Shown one piece after another: positions 17,644 through 27,666 of a DNA stretch of 31,228 nucleotides (position 1 is the stretch's first letter; each line of letters opens with the position of its first letter). The DNA lies in contig NZ_NPDU01000052.1 in assembly GCF_002811985.1 (NCBI RefSeq), positions 1 through 31,228 of the forward strand, given 5' to 3'. The DNA comes from Leptospira adleri. GTDB lineage: Bacteria > Spirochaetota > Leptospiria > Leptospirales > Leptospiraceae. Under the pieces are notes generated by a model. It made no database searches and was not told the DNA's origin. It saw only the letters and a program-made list of their open reading frames with translations. A program made the translations under genes and the position numbers.

Positions 17644-17647
<4 letters not shown>
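16514..17647 (+). CDS. GT4 family glycosyltransferase
   Basis: 377 residues. The N-terminal domain begins [20 protein letters not shown] (11-30), a glycine-rich nucleotide-sugar glycosyltransferase start, with [19 protein letters not shown] (89-107). The C-terminal domain has [39 protein letters not shown] (228-240) and [20 protein letters not shown]. The EX7E motif is EX7D here (Glu278 ... Asp286), a conservative change seen in some GT4 enzymes. It probably builds a glycolipid or polysaccharide at the cytoplasmic face. Its stop overlaps the polA start (ATGA), so polA is translationally coupled to it, although the functions are unrelated. Confidence 0.88.
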
Positions 17648-20394
<2,747 letters not shown>

Positions 20395-20812
20395 GAGCGA
20401 GCTTGAACTGAAATGATTTAGAAACCGACGTCGATCTTGGGTCGATACGGACTAAAAATCAAGTGATTTGACAAACCGAGTTTTTCGAAGGATGATTTCG
20501 ATCCAACTTTGAATCTAAATCATTGAGGACCGCGCTCTGTTTTGTAAATATACTTACACACGTGATCGATGGATTCAAAAAAGAATTACTTACAGCGCGT
20601 CCTAAAACCTTATTTTATTTTGTCGGAAAGATCGAGCTGCAAGAACCAGTCCCAGTTTTGGGACAGGTTCTTATAAAAATACAATGTTTTTAGAAGAGTT
20701 CTTTCGAGTGTGGTCAAAGTCCATTCGATCGCAAGTTGCCATTTTTTGGCGGTTCATTCTGCTTCTTGGATTCGATCTTGATGCGTGAGTCGGCGACTGT
20801 CGGCTGGGCATT
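20395..20812. other. 418-bp intergenic region between polA and the DUF1554 genes
   Basis: No supportable gene. It holds the hairpin at 20641-20672 and, near its right end, the leader of the first DUF1554 gene, whose last bases (GGCTGGGCATT before ATG) resemble the leader of the second (GCTGGGTAGT before ATG). Confidence 0.5.
20641..20672. terminator. strong hairpin downstream of polA
   Basis: AAGAACC-A-GTCCCA, loop GTTT, TGGGAC-A-GGTTCTT: a 13-bp stem broken only by one A/A mismatch. It lies about 250 bp after polA. No T-run follows on either strand, so it is not a standard intrinsic terminator. It could stop or protect the polA transcript, or be a small palindromic element. Confidence 0.4.
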
Positions 20813-21565
20813 ATGAATTGTACGCGCAATTTCCTTTCGAATAGAAATACAGGATTCTTTGCAAGATACGCATTTTCATTGTTAGTCGGTCTTTTTTGCG
20901 TTAGTTCTTGCACCGTATGGCCCATTTTGACGGCGACCGCTCTTTCCAAATCGGATGATTCCGATTCTTCCTCCTATCTACTTTTGCTTTTATCGACTGG
21001 AGCTTCTGGCCCGGTAACGGAAACCGGAAATCCGACCACTACGGCGGGCGCTCAAACTTCTACCTGCGGATCTTCCGGATGTACGATCCTTTTATCTTCG
21101 GGGATCAACGGAAACTTTGGAGGAATCGCCGGCGCAGATACGTTTTGCGCGAACGAAGCCGTTTTGCAAAACGCTCCTGGAAATACGGCCGGTTACAAAG
21201 CTCTGATCATGACCGACAATGGAACCAGAAACTTGACCTCGTCTTGGGTTCTTTATCCGAACACCGTATATCGTAGTAAAAGTAATAGTAACTTGGTGAT
21301 TACGACGACTGACGCGAACGGACAATTTCAATTTCCGCTTTCCGCGGAAATCACGGGCGCCGGTGGGAATGCGGTTTATACCGGAATCAATACGACGGGG
21401 CCGAGTTGGGTTCCGAAGACCGGGGTAAATTGTCTGAATTGGACGGATAATACAAATCTTGTATCGGGTTGGATCGGAGTCAGTAACTCTCCAAATCAGG
21501 AAATCGATTCGGGCGCTTCTTTTACGTGTGATCAACTTCTCGTTTTATACTGTGTGCAAAGATAG
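20813..21565 (+). CDS. DUF1554 (endostatin-like) lipoprotein, copy 1
   Basis: 250 residues. The signal has lipobox FCVSSC (Cys33), so this is a surface or periplasmic lipoprotein. A Ser/Asp- and Leu-rich linker (SDDSDSSSYLLLLLSTGAS) follows. The C-terminal DUF1554 domain (about 85-250) includes FGGIAGADTFCANEAVL, TAGYKALIMTDNGTR, SSWVLYPNTVY, VITTTDANGQF and the closing cysteine segment LYCVQR. DUF1554 is a Leptospira family related to endostatin and C-type-lectin-like folds. To my knowledge the Len/Lfh proteins of this group bind host laminin, fibronectin or factor H; that role is inferred here. The start lacks a usual Shine-Dalgarno sequence. It is a tandem paralogue of the gene at 21877. 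Confidence 0.85.
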   Translation: MNCTRNFLSNRNTGFFARYAFSLLVGLFCVSSCTVWPILTATALSKSDDSDSSSYLLLLLSTGASGPVTETGNPTTTAGAQTSTCGSSGCTILLSSGINGNFGGIAGADTFCANEAVLQNAPGNTAGYKALIMTDNGTRNLTSSWVLYPNTVYRSKSNSNLVITTTDANGQFQFPLSAEITGAGGNAVYTGINTTGPSWVPKTGVNCLNWTDNTNLVSGWIGVSNSPNQEIDSGASFTCDQLLVLYCVQR

Positions 21566-21876
21566 AGATTGATTTTCAAGGTAAGAATGGAAAATATTTA
21601 TTTCCATTTGATTTAACGTTGCTCTACCTTCCATCAAAAATTAGAACCGATGGAAGAGAAAAAGTTCGAAATCGGAGCGTTCTAAGGAGAGAATTTTTTT
21701 TCGGAACCTTCTGTTTTCAAAAGTCAGAAAGCGTATTTTGCAGCGACGGATAGATTCTTTCTTAATTTACATTTATAATAAATAATATTCAATTACAAAT
21801 TCCTATTTATTGGTCGTTTGTTCCATTCCGTTGAATCAACCTTGCTGTAGGAATGAGCGCCTAACTGCTGGGTAGT
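21566..21876. other. 311-bp intergenic region between the two DUF1554 genes
   Basis: AATGGAAA (21586-21593) and TTTCCATT (21601-21608) could form a weak hairpin just behind copy 1. The stretch 21765-21815 is very AT-rich and may hold a promoter for copy 2. No gene seen. Confidence 0.35.
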
Positions 21877-22632
21877 ATGAATTGTACCCGCAATTTATTT
21901 CCGTATAGAAATGCAGGATTACTTTCTCGATTTGTATTTTCGACGTTAGTTGTCCTTTTGGCTTCTTGTACGGTTTGGCCGATTCTTACAACCGCCGCGG
22001 TTCCGAAGTCAAAAGATGCGGATTCTTCCTCTTCCCTTGCTTTACTTTTATTGGCCCAAGGGCCGAGTCCTTTAAATTCTTCAAGCGGATCCGATACGTC
22101 GACTCCGGGTGGACCGACTACTTGTGCGGCGACCGGATGTTCCCTTTTTGTATCCCCTGTCACCAGCGGAAATTTAGGCGGAGTTGCCGGGGCTGACGCA
22201 AATTGCGCCGCTCGTGCCGCAGTGATCGTGGCTCCGGGGAACGCGGCGGGTTACAAAGCGCTCCTTATGGCTGAGGATGGAACGAGAAGTTTGACCACGT
22301 CATGGGTATTGTATCCAAATGCGAATTACTATAGTATTGATAATAATAATTTATTGATATCCACCACAGATGCGAACGGACAATTCGCGGCGACCTTAAC
22401 GAATGAAATTACGCCGGCCCCTGGATTAGCATATACCGGCATCGATACGAGTGGTGCCACGTGGATTCCAAGATCAGGACAAACATGCGTCAATGCGGGC
22501 GCGTCCTGGACGAGCGTGAGCGGTGGAGTTACCGGTTGGGTTGCGAATCCCAATTCTCCCGGTATTGAAATGGGAGGGGCCGGAACCCTCACGTGCGCGA
22601 CCAACGCAACGATTTATTGTGTTCAAAGGTGA
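21877..22632 (+). CDS. DUF1554 (endostatin-like) lipoprotein, copy 2
   Basis: 251 residues, clearly a duplicate of the preceding DUF1554 gene. Shared blocks include MNCTRN at the start, SCTVWPILT at the lipobox (Cys31), GNLGGVAGADANC, AAGYKALLMAEDGTR, TSWVLYPNANY, STTDANGQF, YTGIDTSGATWIPRSG and the terminal IYCVQR. Between the blocks the copies differ strongly in the linker (SPLNSSSGSDTSTPGG) and in the loop before the last cysteines (SWTSVSGGVTGWVANP), so they may have distinct ligands. It is an exported lipoprotein, probably surface exposed by analogy with the family. The nucleotide sequence around both start codons is also conserved, and again has no good Shine-Dalgarno site. Confidence 0.85.
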   Translation: MNCTRNLFPYRNAGLLSRFVFSTLVVLLASCTVWPILTTAAVPKSKDADSSSSLALLLLAQGPSPLNSSSGSDTSTPGGPTTCAATGCSLFVSPVTSGNLGGVAGADANCAARAAVIVAPGNAAGYKALLMAEDGTRSLTTSWVLYPNANYYSIDNNNLLISTTDANGQFAATLTNEITPAPGLAYTGIDTSGATWIPRSGQTCVNAGASWTSVSGGVTGWVANPNSPGIEMGGAGTLTCATNATIYCVQR

Positions 22633-22648
22633 GGATTAGGGTAGGGTT

Positions 22649-22963
22649 GTGTTGAAAATAAATTATATAATCATAATATTTTTTTGTGTCTCGATAACCT
22701 TTTGTCAACACGCGAGAGTGGAAGTTTCACCGATCGCAAATCAGAAAAAGAAAATCGAAACGAAGAGGGAGCGAATTCTCTTAAAGCAAAATTATTACCT
22801 AATGGGATTACTTCCAAGAAAGATCGAATACGAAGAATCGAATATTTGTCCTGAAAGAGGAATCAAAGAAATCCATCAGTTTTCCTCATTTACGAACGTT
22901 CTATTCGAACAGATGACGTTGGGAATTTATTCTCCGCGTTCTTTGGAAATTTTTTGTTACTGA
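22649..22963 (+). CDS. Bor-like lipoprotein
   Basis: 104 residues from a GTG at 22649 (a TTG follows directly as an alternative), 16 bp after the DUF1554 stop. The signal ends in VSITFC (about Cys19), a spirochaetal lipobox. The C-terminal half matches the phage lambda Bor / Iss pattern: NYYLMGLLPRKIEYEESNIC aligns with HHFFVSGIGQKKTVDAAKIC, and MTLGIYSPRSLEIFCY with ITLGIYTPLEARVYC. Bor/Iss proteins are outer-membrane lipoproteins associated with serum resistance in E. coli; the same role here is only a suggestion. The short gap suggests cotranscription with the DUF1554 gene. Confidence 0.72.
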   Translation: MLKINYIIIIFFCVSITFCQHARVEVSPIANQKKKIETKRERILLKQNYYLMGLLPRKIEYEESNICPERGIKEIHQFSSFTNVLFEQMTLGIYSPRSLEIFCY

Positions 22964-22970
22964 GACAACG

Positions 22971-23870
22971 ATGAGAATATTTCAAAAAAATCGAAACGAA
23001 CTTTTTATCCGTGGAATTTACGTCGGATTCTTTTCCTTAATTCTGAATTGTCACCAAACGATAATTATTCCCTCCAAGTCTCCGCGTCTCGGCGAATCGA
23101 TCAAAGGTGTGAACGCCACTTCCAGAAGTTACGTTCTCGGTTACTTTGAAGGAAGTCATTCGAAAGCGGAATGTTCGGAAGGAATCGAGAAGTTTAGAAT
23201 TTTTAGGAGTTTTACGGATTTTATCATACATATTTTCTTAGGTGGAATCTACAATACGCGAAGTGTAGAAATTGAATGTGTTCGTCCCCAATTGGATTTT
23301 GCAAGCATCCAAAAGTCGGGTTCGATGATTCTGAAAGGAGTCCACTTTAATTCCAACTCCGATCAGATTTTAAACGAGTCGTATGTCATCCTGGAAGGGT
23401 TATCGAGATATCTAAAAGAACATTCCAAACTTAGAATATTGATCGTCGGGCATACCGATCTAAACGGAAATCAGAAAAGAAACGACGCCCTTTCTTTAGA
23501 GAGAGCCTCCGCGACAAAAATGTTTTTAATCTCCAGGGGAATCGATTCTCCGCGTATGGAAATCAAAGGACTTGGATCCAAAAGACCTATGCTTCGGAGT
23601 TTGGACGAACGAGCTTCCGCACTCAATCGAAGGATTGAAATTCAAGTGATGAAAGAAAAGGAAGACGATAGTCTATCAAATAAACGGATCGAACCGGAAG
23701 AAGACGACTCCGATAAAAAATATTCCACCAAGGTGATCTTTCGGGACGGAAAAGTCTTAAAAGGCAACGTATTAAATCAAACCGCAAATTCGATTCAATT
23801 CGAGAGAAACGGAGAAATTCAGGAAATACTAAAGAATAAGATTCGAAAAATAGAATACATCCGCCGTTAA
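22971..23870 (+). CDS. Bor-like / OmpA fusion lipoprotein
   Basis: 299 residues, 7 bp after the Bor-like gene. The signal ends in FSLILNC (Cys27). Residues about 50-105 form a second Bor-like module (SRSYVLGYFEGSHSKAEC ... FLGGIYNTRSVEIEC). Residues about 118-228 are an OmpA C-terminal domain: GVHFNSNSDQILNES, LIVGHTDLNGNQKRND, LSLERASATKMFLISRG and ASALNRRIEIQV, with the peptidoglycan-contact Asp and Arg preserved. The last 45 residues (VIFRDGKVLKGNVLNQTANS, RKIEYIRR) resemble a short strand-rich tail common in Leptospira proteins. It probably ties a Bor-like module to peptidoglycan and acts with the small Bor-like protein. Confidence 0.78.
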   Translation: MRIFQKNRNELFIRGIYVGFFSLILNCHQTIIIPSKSPRLGESIKGVNATSRSYVLGYFEGSHSKAECSEGIEKFRIFRSFTDFIIHIFLGGIYNTRSVEIECVRPQLDFASIQKSGSMILKGVHFNSNSDQILNESYVILEGLSRYLKEHSKLRILIVGHTDLNGNQKRNDALSLERASATKMFLISRGIDSPRMEIKGLGSKRPMLRSLDERASALNRRIEIQVMKEKEDDSLSNKRIEPEEDDSDKKYSTKVIFRDGKVLKGNVLNQTANSIQFERNGEIQEILKNKIRKIEYIRR

Positions 23871-23908
23871 ACGTATTTGACGTCTTGGATTTTTATTTTT
23901 TTTGATTT

Positions 23909-23941
23909 ATTGTTCGATCCTTTGTGAAAGGATCGAACAAT
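23909..23941 (+). promoter_or_regulatory. perfect 15-bp hairpin covering SD and start codon of the aldo/keto reductase
   Basis: Arms 23909-23923 (ATTGTTCGATCCTTT) and 23927-23941 (AAAGGATCGAACAAT) pair without a mismatch around the loop GTG. The right arm contains the Shine-Dalgarno AAAGGA (23927-23932) and the first two bases of the ATG (23940-23942). In the mRNA both would be sequestered. A T-run lies before, not after, the hairpin, so it is not an intrinsic terminator for the plus strand. It may be an RNA switch or a DNA operator. Confidence 0.6.
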
Positions 23942-24881
23942 GAAGCCGATTTCACGCGCTCATTTCCTAAAACAGACGGCCGCATTTTTGTTTTCCGCCG
24001 GACTTTCGTTTCCTGTAAAAAAAATATTTTCCAAAGAAGGTTCCGGTATGTTGTATAGAACGATTCAAAAAACGGGTGAACAAATTCCCGCGATCGGATT
24101 GGGAACATGGCAGACGATGGATATTTCCGCGGATTCTTCCGAAATCAAAAATTTGAGAGAGGTCTGGAAAGAATTTTTAGATCAGGGAGGAGCCCTTGTG
24201 GATTCTTCTCCTATGTATGGAAGATCGGAAGAAATCGTCGGAGTTTTAGCTTCCGAATCGACGGAGGAATTTAGGAAAAAAATTTTTTATGCGACGAAGG
24301 TTTGGACCAGAGGAGAGAGTGCAGGCAAATCGCAAATTGAAGCCTCGTTTCAAAAATTCAAAACGGAACGAATCGATCTATTCCAAATTCATAATTTACT
24401 CGATACACAAACTCATCTTAAAACCTTACGTTCTCTAAAAGAAAAAGGAAAAATCCGTTTTATCGGTTTAACGCACTATGTGTCTTCCGCATTTTCGGAA
24501 ATGGAAAGAATTGCAAAATCGGAAAGTATAGAATTTTTGCAAGTTCCTTATTCGATCGTTACTCGAGAAGCCGAAGACAGAATTCTTCCTTTTGCCGAGT
24601 CGAAGGGAATTTCCGTTTTGATCAATCGTCCTTTCGAAGAGGGAGAACTTTTTCGAAGAGTCCGCGGAAAAATTCTTCCGGATTACTTTAAAGAATGGGA
24701 TTGCGATTCTTTCGGACAGGCTTTTCTAAAGTTCATTCTCTCCAACACCGCAGTGACCTGTGCGATTCCTGCGACTTCGAAACTCTCGCATTTAAAGGAC
24801 AATCTAAAAGCGGGACATGGAAAACTTCCCGCAGGAAAGGATCGGAAAGAATTTAAAAAAAGACTTTTGCAGATTTTGTAA
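23940..24881 (+). CDS. aldo/keto reductase with Tat-like export signal
   Basis: 313 residues. The N-terminus MKPISRAHFLKQTAAFLFSA looks like a Tat signal (SRRxFLK) in which the second arginine is replaced by alanine, followed by a hydrophobic segment and an alternative Met37 at the beginning of the enzyme domain. The AKR domain has the catalytic tetrad: Asp88 in VDSSPMYGRSE, Tyr93, Lys120 in ATKVW and His151 in DLFQIHNLLD. IPATSKLSHLKDNL binds NADPH phosphate near the end. It would reduce aldehydes or ketones, either exported or, if translated from Met37, cytoplasmic. Its start codon lies in a perfect hairpin that also hides the ribosome binding site. Confidence 0.88.
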   Translation: MKPISRAHFLKQTAAFLFSAGLSFPVKKIFSKEGSGMLYRTIQKTGEQIPAIGLGTWQTMDISADSSEIKNLREVWKEFLDQGGALVDSSPMYGRSEEIVGVLASESTEEFRKKIFYATKVWTRGESAGKSQIEASFQKFKTERIDLFQIHNLLDTQTHLKTLRSLKEKGKIRFIGLTHYVSSAFSEMERIAKSESIEFLQVPYSIVTREAEDRILPFAESKGISVLINRPFEEGELFRRVRGKILPDYFKEWDCDSFGQAFLKFILSNTAVTCAIPATSKLSHLKDNLKAGHGKLPAGKDRKEFKKRLLQIL

Positions 24882-24996
24882 ACGTTGAATGAAAAGATTT
24901 TGATTTTTTGGCTTGTCCTATGCTTTGTAAGATCAAGAAGAATTTTAAGTTTGAGAATTTGGACCGACAAACGGTTTCTCCGAAGAATTCCGGATT

Positions 24997-25010
24997 GGTC
25001 GGAACTCCGG
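24997..25010. repeat. dispersed 14-bp element
   Basis: GGTCGGAACTCCGG, identical to 25135-25148 and to the reverse complement of 3427-3440. It lies about 115 bp downstream of the aldo/keto reductase stop codon. Confidence 0.65.
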
Positions 25011-25134
25011 AGGAAGAGATCGAGGATTGAAATCTCGTTTGAATTTCCTTGAATCGGCTATTCCAAAGGGATTTTTTCCTTTTTACTCGCCTTTTCGTAA
25101 TTTTTTTCCCACAAAAACATCGAAAACCTTGAAA

Positions 25135-25148
25135 GGTCGGAACTCCGG
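25135..25148. repeat. dispersed 14-bp element
   Basis: GGTCGGAACTCCGG, in direct orientation 138 bp from the copy at 24997. The flanking sequences of the two copies differ, so this is not a longer tandem duplication. Confidence 0.65.
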
Positions 25149-25276
25149 AAGATTTCTTTCTCTTTTTCAGAGATTCAAAAGAGAGTCGTATTTACGAATC
25201 CAACATTCTAGTTTAGAATGATACCCCGTCCCACCTATGTTCAAACGGGTTGGGTAAGTAGAACGGATTGCTTTCC

Positions 25277-25296
25277 TGTTTGAATGTCTTCAAACA
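25277..25296. promoter_or_regulatory. possible operator upstream of the chemoreceptor gene
   Basis: TGTTTGAATGTCTTCAAACA is an 8-bp perfect inverted repeat with a 4-nt spacer, 90 bp ahead of the chemoreceptor ATG. The half-site TTCAAAC recurs at 25250. It could bind a dimeric regulator. Confidence 0.3.
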
Positions 25297-25385
25297 CGGA
25301 TTCAAAAATGACGAAAGAATTCATTCTCAGTTTTCAGAATTCCGAATTATAAAAAGCTGACAAAAGAACTTTTTATGGAGCTTTC

Positions 25386-27380
25386 ATGAGTCGTACGAGC
25401 CTTAAGTTTATCCTTTTGATTTCCGGAATTTCCATTCTTTTTACGCTCACTGGAATCGTCTCCGGAACCGCGTATTGGATCGGCAGAAAAAAAATCACGG
25501 AAACCCATATCAGTCAGATGAAAGGCGTGATCGCAGTCGTCGGTCTTGAGTTTGATTCTTTTTTAACTTCTCACGAAAATTTAGCTTGGACCCTCGCCGA
25601 AGATCCGAGGACGATTCAGTCTCTTAAATCCGGCAAACCTATCGCTGCAGAATATTATAAAACTATAATGAATCGTTTTGCGGTGTATGAAAACGTATTT
25701 GTCAGCGGATTGGACGCCGACGCGAAAGTCATCGTGGACGGGATCGGAGGAAAGAGCATCGGTTTTAAAATCGAGGGCGCGGGAATCGAAAAGAGTCTCC
25801 TCGCAACAAAGGAAGGTAAGTCATATCTTGCCAAGGCAACAAAGTCTCCGATAACCGGAAAACCGGTAGCTTTGCTTTCCGTTCCCATCATGGAAGGGAA
25901 CCGCGCCATCGGACTTTTCGGGATCGCTCTTTCGTTCGATTCTATTTCCGAAAAAATGCTCAAGGAAATTAAGATCGGCGAACAAGGTTATGTTTCTGCA
26001 ATGAATCAGGACGGAATGATCATTGCGCATCCAAAAAAAGAATTGATCCTGAATCTTGACGTTTCGAAAGAACCTTACGGCAAACAGATGCTGGAAATGA
26101 GAACCGGAGAAGTGTTGGAGTTTACTTTCCGAGGCGCCGATCGATTCTCCACGTTATTCCGTTTGGATCGTTGGGGAATTTCCATCGTAGCGATTCAGCC
26201 GAAATCGGAAGTTAGAGAAGCGTTGATCGGGCTTTTGATTCTTATCATATTCGCGGGAGTTTTGACCGCGTCCGTATCGGCTTATCTTCTCTATGTCCTT
26301 TTAAAGAAACGTTTGAATCCGCTTGAAAACGCGAGCAAACTATTTAAGACTATGGCTGAAGGAGATCTAACTTCGGATATTCAGATCGTTTATGATGACG
26401 AAATCGGTTCGATGAGTCGAGATATGAATTCGTTTATCAAAAGTCTTAGACATTCTCTCAAAGAAATACAAAATATCTCGGTAGAATTGGTTGCGTCGTC
26501 CGAAGAGCTTACGGCTTCCTCCGATTCTTTTGCCGCCGGCGCTCAGGCGACCGCCGCCTCGACCGAGGAAATGTCGGCAACGGTCGAAGAACTGTCATCG
26601 GGAATGGATAATATTTCCTCGGGGACCGATCGTCAGTACAATAATATATTAGAATTTCATAATAATATAAAAGCCCTTTCTTCGAGCGTCAGGGAAATCG
26701 GATCGGAGATCAATCACGCGCTTGAATTGACGCAAGGGATTTCCAAGCAGGCGGTTAAGGGAGAAGAATCTCTCGGACAAATGAAGACGATGGTTCAGAA
26801 TATAATCAAGTCTTCGGGGGAGATGTCCGCTATCATCGGAATCATCAACGATATTTCGGATCAGACTTCCCTTTTGGCTCTGAACGCCGCCATCGAAGCC
26901 GCCCGTGCGGGAGAAGCCGGAAAAGGTTTTGCCGTTGTCGCGGAAGAAATTTCCAAGCTCTCGGAAAAAACGGCGTCTTCCATCAAATCGATCAGCGCGA
27001 TGATCATGAGAAACAATCAAGAATTGGATTCGGGTGCGAGCGGAATTCAGTCGTCTTCCGAAGTCATTCACGAGATCATCTTGAGCACGGATATCGTTTC
27101 AAAGGCGATGCAAAAACTGCACGGCGTCACGAGTTCTCAGGAAGGAATCAATCTTCAAGTGGCTGAAAGAGCGGATCGAGTGGGGCAGGACGCGGAATTC
27201 GTAAAACGAGCGATGGACGAACAAAAACAGGCGTTTCACGAAATCACTCAGGTAATCGTTCAGATCAACGATCATACGATCTCGACAGCCTCGGGTTCCG
27301 AGGAAATTTCCGCCTCCGCAAAAGGTTTGGAACTTTCGGCCGAAAATCTAAGAAGAATCACCGATCGATTCAATCTCTGA
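25386..27380 (+). CDS. methyl-accepting chemotaxis protein (Cache-HAMP-MA)
   Basis: 664 residues. Transmembrane helix 1 is about 8-28 (FILLISGISILFTLTGIVSG). A periplasmic Cache-type sensor follows (about 30-280), with GLFGIALSFDSIS and GYVSAMNQDGMIIAHPKKE, typical of dCache ligand-binding domains for small organic molecules. Transmembrane helix 2 is about 282-306 (LLILIIFAGVLTASVSAYLL). HAMP (to about 360) contains NPLENASKLFKTMAEGDLTS. The cytoplasmic signalling domain carries the conserved hairpin tip QTSLLALNAAIEAARAGEAG with KGFAVVAEEISKLSEK (from 493). It signals to CheA/CheW to steer the periplasmic flagella. There is no C-terminal CheR-binding pentapeptide; it ends ITDRFNL. Confidence 0.95.
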   Translation: MSRTSLKFILLISGISILFTLTGIVSGTAYWIGRKKITETHISQMKGVIAVVGLEFDSFLTSHENLAWTLAEDPRTIQSLKSGKPIAAEYYKTIMNRFAVYENVFVSGLDADAKVIVDGIGGKSIGFKIEGAGIEKSLLATKEGKSYLAKATKSPITGKPVALLSVPIMEGNRAIGLFGIALSFDSISEKMLKEIKIGEQGYVSAMNQDGMIIAHPKKELILNLDVSKEPYGKQMLEMRTGEVLEFTFRGADRFSTLFRLDRWGISIVAIQPKSEVREALIGLLILIIFAGVLTASVSAYLLYVLLKKRLNPLENASKLFKTMAEGDLTSDIQIVYDDEIGSMSRDMNSFIKSLRHSLKEIQNISVELVASSEELTASSDSFAAGAQATAASTEEMSATVEELSSGMDNISSGTDRQYNNILEFHNNIKALSSSVREIGSEINHALELTQGISKQAVKGEESLGQMKTMVQNIIKSSGEMSAIIGIINDISDQTSLLALNAAIEAARAGEAGKGFAVVAEEISKLSEKTASSIKSISAMIMRNNQELDSGASGIQSSSEVIHEIILSTDIVSKAMQKLHGVTSSQEGINLQVAERADRVGQDAEFVKRAMDEQKQAFHEITQVIVQINDHTISTASGSEEISASAKGLELSAENLRRITDRFNL

Positions 27381-27666
27381 ATTCTTTCCGATCGCTGAAT
27401 AAAAAAACGAGCGTCGTCTTCCCGATCGGAAGGTTTAAAATTTAAGAATCGGTTCAGGTCGTTTAACAAAGATTCTATTCTTACGAAAATTAGATTTTAA
27501 AAGAATCAGATTCATATAATTAATGATTGTTTTTTCCATTCCATTTTTGTAAAATTCCAATTGCGATTCAAGTCTTCGGATCTCGGTTTTAAATTCTAAT
27601 TTAGAATTCGCGGTCTTGAAAGATAAGAAACGTTTTAAGATTGAATGCGAACTTATGGAATTGAAA

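Larger units (their letters stand above)
24882..25385. other. 504-bp intergenic region with two repeat copies
   Basis: It contains two identical 14-mers GGTCGGAACTCCGG (24997-25010 and 25135-25148), an 8-bp inverted repeat TGTTTGAA/TTCAAACA (25277-25296), and GTTCAAACGGG nearby (25249). GGAG lies 5 nt before the chemoreceptor ATG. An ORF of about 64 residues at 25027-25221 crosses one repeat copy and looks non-coding. Confidence 0.5.

Noticed and set aside
25027..25221. 64-residue plus-strand ORF in the 504-bp gap
   Set aside because: It runs through one copy of the dispersed 14-mer, has low-complexity F/S/R composition and no clear family.
27387..27431. TTCCGATCG/CGATCGGAA arms behind the chemoreceptor gene, considered as a terminator
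   Set aside because: The loop is 27 nt and no T-run follows; GATCG palindromes are common in this DNA.
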